Assembly: GCA_965209015.1 (NCBI GenBank)
Contig: OZ242367.1
Span: forward strand, 496,001-560,000
DNA: 64,000 nt
Reading direction: 5' to 3'
Origin: Bin80 sp965209015
GTDB lineage: Bacteria; Bacteroidota; Rhodothermia; Rhodothermales; Bin80
Shown here piece after piece: positions 1 to 9,043 of the stretch. The notes beneath the pieces were generated by a model that saw only the letters and a list, made by a program, of their open reading frames with translations, had not been told where the DNA came from and made no database searches. The position numbers and the translations under genes are program-made. The stretch's first letter is position 1. Each line of letters begins with the position of its first letter.

Positions 1-254
1 TAGTCATCAAGCTTGTCTTTCAAAAATCGCCGGTTGGATGCAAATTGTGCAGGAAGATCTGCAGTAAAAAATGCCGTGATCGTCACCGGGTCTTCCAGTC
101 CCTCAACAAGCTCCTTAGATGCAGGGGAGAGTGAATACACACGATCGTCGGTCAGATCAAGACGTCCAAAAATGTTTAGACCGATCAGGTTGATCACCAC
201 CAGAATTGCGGCAGTGAGGAGTAAAGTGGTTTGAGCAGAAAAATCTCGTTTCAT
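1..254 (-). CDS. gldG: GldG-like ABC-system protein, N-terminal part (runs off left edge)
   Basis: The 84 visible codons start at an ATG whose complement is at 252-254; the reading frame is open to base 1, so the C-terminal part is missing. The start reads MKRDFSAQTTLLLTAAILVV, a short basic N-terminus followed by one transmembrane segment (about residues 8-30), then 'GRLDLTDDRVYSLSPASKELVEGL', the usual beginning of GldG/DUF7088 auxiliary proteins of gliding-type ABC systems. It lies 21 bp downstream of the permease gene and on the same strand, completing an A-F-G order. In Bacteroidota GldA/F/G form an ABC complex originally linked to gliding motility; related sets occur in non-gliding bacteria, so the substrate is unknown. 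Family assignment is fairly safe; the role in motility is not shown here. Confidence 0.8.
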   Translation of the reverse strand, partial: MKRDFSAQTTLLLTAAILVVINLIGLNIFGRLDLTDDRVYSLSPASKELVEGLEDPVTITAFFTADLPAQFASNRRFLKDKLDD

Positions 255-275
255 GGCTGGATACAGTCACAAAGT

Positions 276-983
276 CTATTCCGGCCGCTTGGCCAAGGTG
301 TAGGTTGTCAACAAAAAGGCAAACCCGGTAATTGAAACATAGTACAGAATATCCCGGGTATCAATCACGCCGCGCATAAGGTTCTGGAAATGATAATCAG
401 CCCCCAAATACTGTAGGATAATTCCAACCTGACCAGGTACAAAATCTGTGATCTTGTCAAGAAGGAATAAGAGGAATATGATGGCAAAACCAAGGATGAA
501 TGCGACAATTTGATTCCGGGTTAGGCTGCTGGCCCAGATCCCGATCGCACCATAGCTGACTCCCAGAAGGAAAAGTCCGAGATAGCCACCAATGGTTCCC
601 CCTAAATCTAAATCTCCGAGGATTGCTAGGGTAATCGCGTAGACAAAAGTGAGCGCAATTGCGAGCAATAAAAGAAGAGCTACAGATAAGAGTTTTCCCA
701 AAATGACCTGCCAGTCACGTACCGGCAGAGTCAGAAGCAATTCCAGTGTTCCTGCACGACGCTCTTCCGCAAAGGAAGACATGGTCAGTGCCGGCATAAA
801 GAACAGGAAGATGAACGGTGCAATAGAGAACATAGAACGAAGCGTTGCCACGTTCTGCAAAAAGAGCGCATTCCCGAAAAACCATCCGGTAATTGCTAGA
901 AATACGCACAAGACTACGTAAGCTGCTGGCCCATCAAAATAAGCCCTCAACTCACGTTTCGTTAGCGTCCAGGTTTGATGCAT
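276..983 (-). CDS. gldF: GldF-like ABC transporter permease
   Basis: The 235-residue protein has about six hydrophobic helices and the ABC-2 permease pattern: an N-terminal cytoplasmic stretch MHQTWTLTKRELRAYFDGP, a first helix near residues 20-42, and a conserved cytoplasmic loop 'FAEERRAGTLELLLTLPV' near residues 70-90 that contacts the ATPase in ABC-2 exporters. Length and loop match GldF. It is 42 bp downstream of the gldA-like ATPase and 21 bp upstream of gldG, so the three are very likely co-transcribed. It should act in the inner membrane as the pore subunit. The transported substrate cannot be read from the sequence. Confidence 0.85.
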   Translation of the reverse strand: MHQTWTLTKRELRAYFDGPAAYVVLCVFLAITGWFFGNALFLQNVATLRSMFSIAPFIFLFFMPALTMSSFAEERRAGTLELLLTLPVRDWQVILGKLLSVALLLLLAIALTFVYAITLAILGDLDLGGTIGGYLGLFLLGVSYGAIGIWASSLTRNQIVAFILGFAIIFLLFLLDKITDFVPGQVGIILQYLGADYHFQNLMRGVIDTRDILYYVSITGFAFLLTTYTLAKRPE

Positions 984-1024
984 AATGGTGTTAAATCGTC
1001 GTACATGAAGATCAGCGAAGAGCG

Positions 1025-1951
1025 TCAGTTTTTGCTTGTCAACTGCCGGAAGACATCCTCTAAGTTTTCGGTCGTGCGATGCAACCCGGTAAGGGTCCAG
1101 TTCTGATCCACAGCCAGCCGGAAGAGATCCGCCCGAATATCACTCGGGGAACTGAGCATAAAATAAGTCTCTCCATTTTCGTCTACACCATGCTCGACAA
1201 CTTCGGCAGCTTCCCATGAACCAAGAACGGCAGCAACATCTTCCTCGCTATCCGTGAGCGTAATGGATACCCGCTCACCTCCTGAGAGACTAGACCGGAG
1301 TTCATCAGGGGTACCATCCGCAACCAGTACACCATGATCAATGATGATCACGCGGTCACAGGAAGCCTGTACCTCAGAGAGAATATGTGTTGAGAGCACG
1401 ACTGTTCGTTCCTTCCCGATCGTTCGAATCAGTTCACGGATTTCTACGATCTGGTTCGGATCTAAGCCACTGGTCGGCTCATCCAGAATCAGAATCGGGG
1501 GGTTATGGATCATCGCCTGCGCAAGCCCTACTCGTTGTCGGTAGCCCTTGGATAGGGCATCCACACGTTTGGAGAGGACCTCCCCGAGGCCGCAGGCGCT
1601 GGTCATAGACCGAATACGTTCAGCGCGCTGCTCGGTGGGGATCCCACGCATCGCCGCGACAAACTCCAAATAATCGTACGTAATCATGTCAGAGTACAGC
1701 GGAGTACTCTCGGGTAGGTACCCAATCCGTTCCCGTACCGGGAGTGCATCCTCTCGGATATCAAGCCCATCCACCATGACCGTCCCCTCATTAGGAGGGA
1801 GGTAGCCGGTCATGACCTTCATGGTGGTGGATTTTCCAGCTCCATTCGGTCCCAAGAATCCAACGACTTCTCCCTGATTGATCTGAAAGGAGATGGAGCG
1901 TACAGCCTCAACAGGTCCGTAGGATTTACTAAGATTTTGAACCTCAATCAT
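1025..1951 (-). CDS. gldA: GldA-like ABC transporter ATP-binding protein
   Basis: A 308-residue ATPase with Walker A GPNGAGKST at about residues 35-43, signature 'LSKGYRQRVGLAQAM' at about 133-147, Walker B 'PPILILDEPTSGLD' at about 151-164 and the H-loop 'STHILSEV' near 192. The C-terminal ~80 residues form the extension common to GldA/CcmA-type ATPases that partner ABC-2 permeases. It is the first gene of the operon with the permease and GldG-like gene downstream. An AT-rich 136-bp spacer separates it from the isocitrate dehydrogenase gene upstream and probably holds the operon promoter. Confidence 0.88.
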   Translation of the reverse strand: MIEVQNLSKSYGPVEAVRSISFQINQGEVVGFLGPNGAGKSTTMKVMTGYLPPNEGTVMVDGLDIREDALPVRERIGYLPESTPLYSDMITYDYLEFVAAMRGIPTEQRAERIRSMTSACGLGEVLSKRVDALSKGYRQRVGLAQAMIHNPPILILDEPTSGLDPNQIVEIRELIRTIGKERTVVLSTHILSEVQASCDRVIIIDHGVLVADGTPDELRSSLSGGERVSITLTDSEEDVAAVLGSWEAAEVVEHGVDENGETYFMLSSPSDIRADLFRLAVDQNWTLTGLHRTTENLEDVFRQLTSKN

Positions 1952-2087
1952 GGTCTGATTTTGAATTAATTAAGCTTCTACGCTTCGTTGCAACTGACGT
2001 GCCAGAAAAATGAACTTTAACGAACGATGAGCCTACTCGTTTTCGTATGTCGCTCAGTCAGATAGATATCCCGATCATGACAAGTCG

Positions 2088-3353
2088 CTAAGAGTTGGTG
2101 TTTAGGTTATCAACTAGTGCCTGACCAAACTGGCTACAACTTAGGAGGGTGGCTCCCTCCATCAATCGGTGAAAATCGTACGTGACCCGCTTTTGTTCAA
2201 TCGTCCTTTCAACTGCATGAATTATAGCGTCTGCTGCTTCTTTCCAGCCCAGATGACGAAGCATCATTTCGCCAGAGAGGAGGACAGAGCTGGGGTTAAC
2301 CTTATCTAATCCTGCATACTTGGGGGCCGTCCCATGGGTGGCCTCAAACAGAGCAAGGCCGGTATCATAGTTAATGTTTGCACCTGGCGCAATCCCAATT
2401 CCTCCCACTTGCGCCGCGAGTGCATCGGAGATGTAATCGCCGTTCAGGTTCATGGTTGCAATGACGCTGTACTCCTTGGGACGGGTAAGAATTTGTTGAA
2501 GGAAAGCATCGGCAATGACATCCTTGATGATGAGTGCATGTCCATCCCGGTGTAGCACATGCCATGGACCGTCATCAAGTGGCACTGCGCCAAACTGATC
2601 TGCGGCGATCTGGTATCCCCAATCACGAAATCCTCCTTCAGTAAACTTCATGATATTCCCTTTGTGAACCAGCGTGACGCTGGGTTTACGCTCGGTGATT
2701 GCATACTCAATGGCAGCCCGTACGATGCGCTCGGTACCCTTCTCCGAGATCGGCTTAATACCGATTCCACTGCTTTCGGGAAAGCGAATCTTTGAAAAAT
2801 GATCTGGGAAGGTTTTCCGAAATAAATCCTGAAACCGCTGATTCTCCTCGGTCCCTTTCTCAAATTCAATTCCAGCGTAGATATCTTCGGAATTTTCGCG
2901 AAAAATCGTCATATCAATGAGTTCTGGGTTCCGAACCGGCGAAGGGACACCAGAAAAATAGCGGGTGGGGCGGACACAAGCGTAGAGGTCAAGCTTCTGA
3001 CGCAAGGCAACATTCAGGCTCCGAATTCCACCACCTATGGGTGTCGTTAAGGGGCCTTTAATCGCGACACGATAGTCCTTGATCGCCCGGAGGGTGTCCT
3101 CAGGGAGCCAATCGTTGAACTTGCGCTGCGCTTTATCTCCTGCATATATTTCAAACCAGTGAATCGAACGCCGATTCCCATAGGCGTGCTGTACGGCGCT
3201 ATCAAGTACGTGTCGGGCAGCAGCCCAGATGTCAGGTCCAATTCCATCGCCCTCAATGAAAGGAATGATTGGGTGATGGGGGATTTGAAGGTTTCCATCA
3301 GAGAGTTGGATCACCTCTCCAGATTCAGGAGAAGCCAAATGCAAATAGGACAT
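2088..3353 (-). CDS. icd: NADP-dependent isocitrate dehydrogenase
   Basis: A 421-residue dimeric-type isocitrate dehydrogenase: oxidative decarboxylation of isocitrate to 2-oxoglutarate in the TCA cycle. 'IPFIEGDGIGPDIW' near residues 31-44 is the family N-terminal motif. 'GGGIRSLNVALRQKLDLYACVRP' near residues 107-129 contains the substrate-binding serine that E. coli AceK phosphorylates and the substrate arginines. 'NLNGDYISDALAAQVGGIG' and 'ATHGTAPKYAG' are the catalytic Asp and cofactor-binding regions. Length and motif order match the E. coli-type enzyme. It stands between a glycosyltransferase gene and the gld operon with no functional link. Confidence 0.95.
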   Translation of the reverse strand: MSYLHLASPESGEVIQLSDGNLQIPHHPIIPFIEGDGIGPDIWAAARHVLDSAVQHAYGNRRSIHWFEIYAGDKAQRKFNDWLPEDTLRAIKDYRVAIKGPLTTPIGGGIRSLNVALRQKLDLYACVRPTRYFSGVPSPVRNPELIDMTIFRENSEDIYAGIEFEKGTEENQRFQDLFRKTFPDHFSKIRFPESSGIGIKPISEKGTERIVRAAIEYAITERKPSVTLVHKGNIMKFTEGGFRDWGYQIAADQFGAVPLDDGPWHVLHRDGHALIIKDVIADAFLQQILTRPKEYSVIATMNLNGDYISDALAAQVGGIGIAPGANINYDTGLALFEATHGTAPKYAGLDKVNPSSVLLSGEMMLRHLGWKEAADAIIHAVERTIEQKRVTYDFHRLMEGATLLSCSQFGQALVDNLNTNS

Positions 3354-3388
3354 GATTCGTTGAACAGATTAAAATGAATGAATAGTAG

Positions 3389-4114
3389 TTAGAGTTTTCC
3401 GAAAAGGGATCGGATCCGTAGTTCCCAGACCTTGAATGCAGCCTCGCGTACAATCGCGGGGCTCATTTTACTTTGGCCTTCGGTTCGCTCGGTAAATGTG
3501 ATTGGAATTTCGAATAAGCGGAATCCCTTCTTCCAAGCTCGATACTTCATCTCCACCTGGAATGAATAGCCGTTACTACGGATCGCATCTAGGTTCACAG
3601 TTTGGAGGACGCGGCGATGATAGGCGACAAAGCCCGCGGTGACATCGTACACAGGCAATCGGGTGACCAGTCGCGTATATAACCCTGCTCCATAACTAAG
3701 TATAAGTCGGCCAAGTGGCCAGTCAACAACCCGGACCCCATTCAAGTACCTTGAACCGATTGCCAGATCACATTGGTCGGTACGAATAGCTTCAATGAGG
3801 CTGGGCAGGTCGTCAGGATTATGAGAAAGGTCAGCATCCATTTCACAAATGATCTCGTATCCATGTTCAAGGGCATAAGCAAATCCTGTGAGATATGCGG
3901 TTCCAAGTCCCAGCTTTCCCGAACGCTCCAAGAGTTTGATCCGTCCAGAGTGATTCAGCTGCGTGTGGCGCACAATATCACTCGTACCATCCGGCGAACC
4001 ATCATCCACCACCAGAACATCCAAATTGATGGGCTGCTCCATTACTCGGCTGAGGGCTAAAGCGATGTTCTTTGCTTCATTGTAGGTCGGAATAATCACG
4101 AGAGGATGATGCAT
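3389..4114 (-). CDS. Polyprenol-phosphate mannosyltransferase-type glycosyltransferase (GT2)
   Basis: A 241-residue GT-A fold enzyme of the dolichol-phosphate-mannose synthase (DPM1-like) group. The start 'HPLVIIPTYNEAKNI' and 'LDVLVVDDGSPDGTSDIV' are the nucleotide-sugar-binding strands; 'EMDADLSHNPDDLP' near residues 91-104 holds the metal-binding DxD. 'AIGSRYLNG' and the C-terminal 'ITFTERTEGQSKMS' are typical of this group. There is no C-terminal membrane domain, so it is the short soluble/peripheral form. It likely transfers a sugar from a nucleotide donor to undecaprenyl phosphate on the inner face of the membrane; the exact sugar is not determined. It diverges from pdhA across 111 bp. 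Confidence 0.85.
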   Translation of the reverse strand: MHHPLVIIPTYNEAKNIALALSRVMEQPINLDVLVVDDGSPDGTSDIVRHTQLNHSGRIKLLERSGKLGLGTAYLTGFAYALEHGYEIICEMDADLSHNPDDLPSLIEAIRTDQCDLAIGSRYLNGVRVVDWPLGRLILSYGAGLYTRLVTRLPVYDVTAGFVAYHRRVLQTVNLDAIRSNGYSFQVEMKYRAWKKGFRLFEIPITFTERTEGQSKMSPAIVREAAFKVWELRIRSLFGKL

Positions 4115-4225
4115 CGGACTTTAATACAGATACAAACGGGTTCGCGGGATCCCTTGTATCTCGTAAGGGTACACATAGATTATATTCAAAAACACACGCG
4201 TAAGTATTTGACTTATCCAAGCGAT

Positions 4226-5332
4226 ATGGCATTGAAGACAAAACGCTCTGTATCGGAGAACGGTCAACCGGAAGTTTCTTACGATACAATTGAAACAAAG
4301 CTGATTTTCCGGAACTATCCGGGAGACCGATTTACTCATTCAGATCTCGGACTGAGCGTGAAGGATGTTGGTGATATCTATCGGAACATGCTTCTGCAAC
4401 GACGCTTTGAGGAGCGATCAGCACAGATGTACGGAAGACAGAAAATTGGTGGTTTTTTGCACTTATATATCGGTCAAGAAGCCATCTCTACGGGATCAGT
4501 TTACGCTCTGAAACCTGGGCATGATTCTGTAATTACGGCCTATCGTGACCATGGTATTGCACTCGCATTAGGAATGTCATCTAACGAATGTATGGCTGAA
4601 CTGTTTGGGCGCGTAGATGGTTGTTCAAAGGGGAAGGGAGGTTCTATGCATTTCTTCAGTAAGGAGAAGAGGATGTTTGGGGGACATGGGATTGTAGGAG
4701 CTCATATCCCTCTGGCGGCCGGAATTGCATTTGCACACCGGTACAGGAATGATGGAGGGGTGTGTGTCTGTTATTTGGGTGATGGGGCAGTCTGGCAGGG
4801 GTCCTTCCATGAAGCGCTAAATCTGGCATCACTCTATAAGCTACCAGTTATTTATGTGGTAGAGAATAACCAGTATGCCATGGGAACTGCGGTGGATCGC
4901 GCCGCTGCTGAGACAGATCTATTCAAACAGGGAGTATCGTACGCGATGGCAGGATCTTTGGTAGATGGTATGGATGTCTTCAGTGTCTGTCAGGCCATGC
5001 GTGATCATGCAGCACTCGCTCGTGAGGGACAGCCATCCCTGATGGAAGTTCGGACCTATCGCTACAGAGGACACTCCATGAGTGATCCAGGGAAGTACCG
5101 GACTAAAGAAGAGTTGGAAGCGAAAAAGAATGAGGACCCCATTCTCCGTCTGAAGAGTTATGTAATTCAGAATAAGCTGATGACCAACGAGGAGATGGAT
5201 GTTTTAGATGTAGAGGTGAAAGCAGAGGTTGCGGCCTCTGTATCATTTGCAGATGAGAGTCCATTCCCCCCGTTGGAAGCAATCTACGATGACGTCTATA
5301 CACAGAAAGATTTTCCTTTCCTGAAAATTTAA
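4226..5332 (+). CDS. pdhA: Pyruvate dehydrogenase E1 component, alpha subunit
   Basis: The 368-residue alpha subunit of the thiamine-diphosphate E1 of the pyruvate dehydrogenase complex. The frame is open upstream to 4106, but ATG 4226 (MALKTKRSVSENG) is chosen because residues before it are unlike the family and overlap the divergent glycosyltransferase start. 'MYGRQKIGGFLHLYIGQEA' is the family N-terminal motif; GDG at residues 185-187 followed by NNQYAMGT is the ThDP/Mg binding motif; 'RYRGHSMSDPGKYR' is the conserved loop. The beta subunit starts one base after the stop codon. Related 2-oxoacid E1 alpha subunits are similar, but the E2 below and family sequence favour pyruvate. Confidence 0.92.
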   Translation: MALKTKRSVSENGQPEVSYDTIETKLIFRNYPGDRFTHSDLGLSVKDVGDIYRNMLLQRRFEERSAQMYGRQKIGGFLHLYIGQEAISTGSVYALKPGHDSVITAYRDHGIALALGMSSNECMAELFGRVDGCSKGKGGSMHFFSKEKRMFGGHGIVGAHIPLAAGIAFAHRYRNDGGVCVCYLGDGAVWQGSFHEALNLASLYKLPVIYVVENNQYAMGTAVDRAAAETDLFKQGVSYAMAGSLVDGMDVFSVCQAMRDHAALAREGQPSLMEVRTYRYRGHSMSDPGKYRTKEELEAKKNEDPILRLKSYVIQNKLMTNEEMDVLDVEVKAEVAASVSFADESPFPPLEAIYDDVYTQKDFPFLKI

Positions 5333-5333
5333 C

Positions 5334-6317
5334 ATGGCAGAATTGCAACTTCGAGAGGCCATTCGCGCTGCGATGATTGAAGAGATGGACCGGGATGAGG
5401 ATATTTTCCTCATGGGCGAGGAGGTCGCTGAATACAACGGTGCATACAAGGTTAGCGAGGGAATGCGTGATCGCTATGGAGATCGGCGCGTGATTGATAC
5501 TCCAATCAGTGAGAACGGCTTTGCAGGTCTTGGCCTCGGAGCAGCTATGGATGGCCTCCGGCCAATCATAGAATTTATGACTTGGAACTTCGCGTTCGTA
5601 GCTATTGATCAGATCATCAATAATGCTGCAAAGATTCGATACATGTCTGGAGGACAGTTCTCATTTCCAATCGTCTTTCGTGGACCGAATGGTGCTGCTG
5701 GACAGTTGGCGGCAACACACAATACAACTGTGGAAGCTCTCTATAGCTGTTTTCCAGGACTAAAAGTGATCTCTATTTCAAATCCAGATGATGCCAAGGG
5801 GCTTCTGAAATCCGCCATTCGGGATGATGACCCTGTTGTCTTTTTAGAGAGTGAATTCATGTACGGGATGCGTGGAGAGGTGTCCGATGCAGACGATTAC
5901 ACGATTCCGATTGGGAAGGCTCGGATTGCTCGTGAAGGGGATGCCGTGACGATCATTGGATACAACAAGAGTTACTGGCGTGCAATGGAAGCTGCCGAGA
6001 TGCTCGAAGCGGATGGATATGCAGCAGAGGTCATTGATCCGCGAACCATCCGCCCATTTGACTGGGACACCGTGATTGCATCGATCAAGAAAACAAATCG
6101 GTGTGTGGTGGTTGACGAGAGTAATCCATTTGCTAGTGTTGCCTCTGAGGTTGCTTTTCAGATCCAGGCTCGCGCATTTGATGATCTAGATGCGCCCGTG
6201 CATCGTATCACGGCTAAAGATACTCCTGCTCCTTATGCCAAAAACTTGATTGAATACTACATGCCAAGCGCAGAGGATGTATACCATGCCTGTCGCGAGG
6301 TCATGTATCTCAACTAA
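5334..6317 (+). CDS. pdhB: Pyruvate dehydrogenase E1 component, beta subunit
   Basis: A 327-residue beta subunit. 'AIRAAMIEEMDRDEDIFLMGEEVAEYNGAYKVS' spans the ThDP-binding glutamate; 'DTPISENGFAGLGLGAAMDGLRPI' and 'SGGQFSFPIVFRGPNGAA' are typical PdhB segments, as is 'VVDESNPFASVASEV' near the C-terminus. It begins one base after the pdhA stop and ends 25 bp before the E2 start, so the three subunits form a tight operon with balanced expression. E3 (dihydrolipoamide dehydrogenase) is not in this window. Confidence 0.93.
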   Translation: MAELQLREAIRAAMIEEMDRDEDIFLMGEEVAEYNGAYKVSEGMRDRYGDRRVIDTPISENGFAGLGLGAAMDGLRPIIEFMTWNFAFVAIDQIINNAAKIRYMSGGQFSFPIVFRGPNGAAGQLAATHNTTVEALYSCFPGLKVISISNPDDAKGLLKSAIRDDDPVVFLESEFMYGMRGEVSDADDYTIPIGKARIAREGDAVTIIGYNKSYWRAMEAAEMLEADGYAAEVIDPRTIRPFDWDTVIASIKKTNRCVVVDESNPFASVASEVAFQIQARAFDDLDAPVHRITAKDTPAPYAKNLIEYYMPSAEDVYHACREVMYLN

Positions 6318-6342
6318 ATTCTCCACACTATTTGACTGCCCC

Positions 6343-7611
6343 ATGCCGATCGCAATAGAAATGCCAAAAATGACGGACACGATGGAAGAAGGTGTCTTGG
6401 TAGAATGGTCCGTCAATGAAGGAGATTCAATCGCCGCCGGAGATGTAATTGCCCAAGTTGAGACGGACAAGGCCACCATGGATGTGGAAGCCTATGATGA
6501 TGGGGTTCTCCTCAAAAAAATTGCTAATGCTGGTGATGCGTTGCCCATTGGAGGCTTGATTGCCATCCTCGGAAACGCAGGTGAGGATTTTTCAGAACTG
6601 CTCTCTGAGCATGAGGCCAATGGTGCGGTATCAACTCTATCCACCGAAATTTCAACAGATCCCCTACCCGCTGAAGAACCGCAAGTTGTTGAGACTGCTT
6701 CCTTGCCGGATCCAACCTTGCCAACGAATGGCAGGACTATTGCCTCCCCGCTTGCTAGGCGGATGGCCACCGATCATGGTCTCCAATTGGTCAATCTCGT
6801 GGGTTCTGGTCCTGGGGGGCGCATAATTAAGCGGGATGTTCAGGCCGAGATTGCACGAACTCCCGGAGTGGGTTCTATCCTTCTTCCTCCATCCGCTCAG
6901 GTATCACCAGAACGGGGTTTTGAGAGCTTACGAATCTCACAGATGCGGAAAGCAATTGCCCGTAGGCTGGCGCAGAGTAAGTATCAGGCCCCCCACTTTT
7001 ATTTGAATATAGATGTGGATGTGGAAGACTTAATTGCACAGCGCGCGATGGTGAATGCGTACCTCGAAAAATCTGGTGGCCCGAAGGTCTCATTCAATGA
7101 TTTTGTAACCAAAGCCTGTGCCAGTTCTTTAATTCAGCATCCCGATGCAAATGTGACCTATGCAGCTGAAGAGGGGGTGATTCGGAGGTATAATTATGTT
7201 GATGTTGGGATTGCAGTGGCGATTGATGATGGGTTGGTGACTCCGGTTGTGCGGGATGTCGACCATAAGAGTGTCTCAGTGATTGCCCAAGAGACTCAAT
7301 CGCTAGCGGTGCGTGCCCGCGAAAAACAACTCAGTCCCGAAGAAATGGAGGGATCAACATTTACAACTAGTAACTTAGGGATGTTTGGAATTGAGTCATT
7401 CACGGCAATCATCAACCCCCCGAATGCCTGCATTCTTGCCGTTGGTACAATTCGCGATCTACCGGTTGTAAAAAATGGTGAGGTCGTTGCTGGGAAGCGA
7501 ATGAAACTCACACTCTCGTGTGATCATCGGGCAGTTGATGGGGCCGTGGGAGCAAGATTTATGGCTACATTGAAGGAGTTACTGGAACACCCTGTAAGCC
7601 TCCTCTTGTAG
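6343..7611 (+). CDS. pdhC: Dihydrolipoamide acetyltransferase, E2 of pyruvate dehydrogenase
   Basis: The ATG at 6343 gives a 422-residue protein that begins with the lipoyl domain 'MPIAIEMPKMTDTMEEG'; the frame continues upstream, but that part overlaps pdhB and is not E2-like. Order: one lipoyl domain (1-80, lipoylated Lys43 in ETDKATM), an acidic linker, a peripheral-subunit-binding domain ('ASPLARRMATDHGLQLVNLVGSGPGGRI', ~130-165), and the catalytic acetyltransferase core (~185-422) with the active-site 'DHRAVDG' near residue 395. A single lipoyl domain is the compact form. It is the last gene of the E1alpha-E1beta-E2 operon. Confidence 0.93.
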   Translation: MPIAIEMPKMTDTMEEGVLVEWSVNEGDSIAAGDVIAQVETDKATMDVEAYDDGVLLKKIANAGDALPIGGLIAILGNAGEDFSELLSEHEANGAVSTLSTEISTDPLPAEEPQVVETASLPDPTLPTNGRTIASPLARRMATDHGLQLVNLVGSGPGGRIIKRDVQAEIARTPGVGSILLPPSAQVSPERGFESLRISQMRKAIARRLAQSKYQAPHFYLNIDVDVEDLIAQRAMVNAYLEKSGGPKVSFNDFVTKACASSLIQHPDANVTYAAEEGVIRRYNYVDVGIAVAIDDGLVTPVVRDVDHKSVSVIAQETQSLAVRAREKQLSPEEMEGSTFTTSNLGMFGIESFTAIINPPNACILAVGTIRDLPVVKNGEVVAGKRMKLTLSCDHRAVDGAVGARFMATLKELLEHPVSLLL

Positions 7612-7709
7612 TGGTGAGGTTCGCCTTCAAATCGGTTGATGGTGAGACCACGGCTCTTGACGAACCGGGTCATGGTATTTCGGTTTTCTCGTGAAAAGTC
7701 CATCTATTG

Positions 7710-8531
7710 ATGCGGATTGCACATGTGAGCGATCCTCATTTTGGTCGGATTGTATCTGCTCATGTACAGGATGATCTAAGTGATAGCATTCGCGTGCATG
7801 ATTGCGATGCGGTACTTGTTACAGGGGATCTGACGCAACGAGCAAGGAGATCGGAGTTTCGTGCAGCATCGGAGTTCTTACATGCTCTTCCAGAGCCGCG
7901 ATTAGTGATCCCTGGAAATCATGATGTTCATGCGTGGTGGCATCATCCAGATCTTAGAATTTTCGATCCACTGAGGCGATATAAAAAGTGGATCTCTCAT
8001 GAGCTTGAAACGGAGATCATCACGACTGGTCTGGCCGTATTGGGATTGAATACTGCACATGGACTGACAGTCAAAGGAGGGCGTTGTACATCAGCGCAGA
8101 TTGAGAGAGTTCGGAGCTTTTTTGAGAGACAACCTGCGGAGTCATTCAAAATTCTGGCGGTCCATCATCCTCTTACGTCACTTAGAATTTCCGGGTCATT
8201 AGATACTGCCCGCAATGGAGAGCAGATTCTGACAGCTGCCGCAGAGGTTGGCGTTCATGTCGTTTGTGCGGGCCACTGGCATCTTGCCCATACAGAGGTT
8301 CTCGAGATTGGGGGAGGTAGGTTGTTAATTTCTCTTGCAGGAACAGCCATATCTGATCGTTGGCGTTCTCCCCAAATGGGGATCAATTCATGGAACCTCA
8401 TAGAAAAAAACTCCCAAGGAATTGATGTTAAAGTGTACACGTATGACCCAAACGAGCGTATTTTTGAACTGTCTGAGCATACTTGCTATCTTCAAACATG
8501 TAGGACGGAACCTTCAAAGAATTGCAATTGA
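7710..8531 (+). CDS. Metallophosphoesterase (calcineurin-like)
   Basis: Residue 1 is set at the ATG at 7710 (a TTG directly before it is in frame). The 273-residue protein has the five metallophosphoesterase motifs in order: 'VSDPHFGR', 'VTGDLTQRA', 'IPGNHDVH', 'AVHHPL' and 'CAGHWHLAHTE', which supply the dinuclear metal site. It has no signal peptide and should be cytoplasmic. The family includes cyclic-nucleotide phosphodiesterases (CpdA-like) and other phosphatases; the sequence does not decide between them. It follows the pdh operon by about 100 bp and is probably separately expressed. Confidence 0.85.
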   Translation: MRIAHVSDPHFGRIVSAHVQDDLSDSIRVHDCDAVLVTGDLTQRARRSEFRAASEFLHALPEPRLVIPGNHDVHAWWHHPDLRIFDPLRRYKKWISHELETEIITTGLAVLGLNTAHGLTVKGGRCTSAQIERVRSFFERQPAESFKILAVHHPLTSLRISGSLDTARNGEQILTAAAEVGVHVVCAGHWHLAHTEVLEIGGGRLLISLAGTAISDRWRSPQMGINSWNLIEKNSQGIDVKVYTYDPNERIFELSEHTCYLQTCRTEPSKNCN

Positions 8532-9043
8532 GGAATACAATTCCATGAGCATATTCAGGAGTCTTGCAGCCATTTAGTATCATTGCGAATGAGTATTCCA
8601 TTCTGAGGCGAGCAACCCAGTTGGGATCGAGTCACTTCTTTTCATTGGGTGTAGGCAGCACGCAGTTTAAGGATGGAACGATTAGCCCCCTGACCTTACC
8701 TGTTGTAGTTCAGTTTCTACGGATAGTGTAAACGGCTCAGTCCTATTTTATGCAGGTGGAGAGGCCTATTACCGATTAATTTTTTCAGGCTCTCCTCGTA
8801 CGAGATTGATGGATGGTTACGTTTGTTCTCGTACGATTATCATACCAGTCCATTGACCGTACTTGCTTGAAGATTTTCACCACCCGATCGTATTTTCGGT
8901 GAGTTCGTATTTGATTGTCAGTTAGAAAGAGGATTGCAGAGTTGTCATGCGATTTTGGTTTCCATATCTTGCTGATAGAACATGGAACCACAGATTTCAA
9001 TTTGTGTACCAGTTTCGCATAAATATATGATAGAGGCATTTTC
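8532..9043 (+). other. Intergenic region, no gene seen
   Basis: This stretch has no convincing coding frame. The only distinctive pattern is a pair of palindromic sites, CTCGTACGAG at 8795-8804 and CTCGTACGA at 8828-8836, spaced by 33 bp, which could be a protein-binding pair for the downstream gene; this is only a pattern observation. Confidence 0.4.
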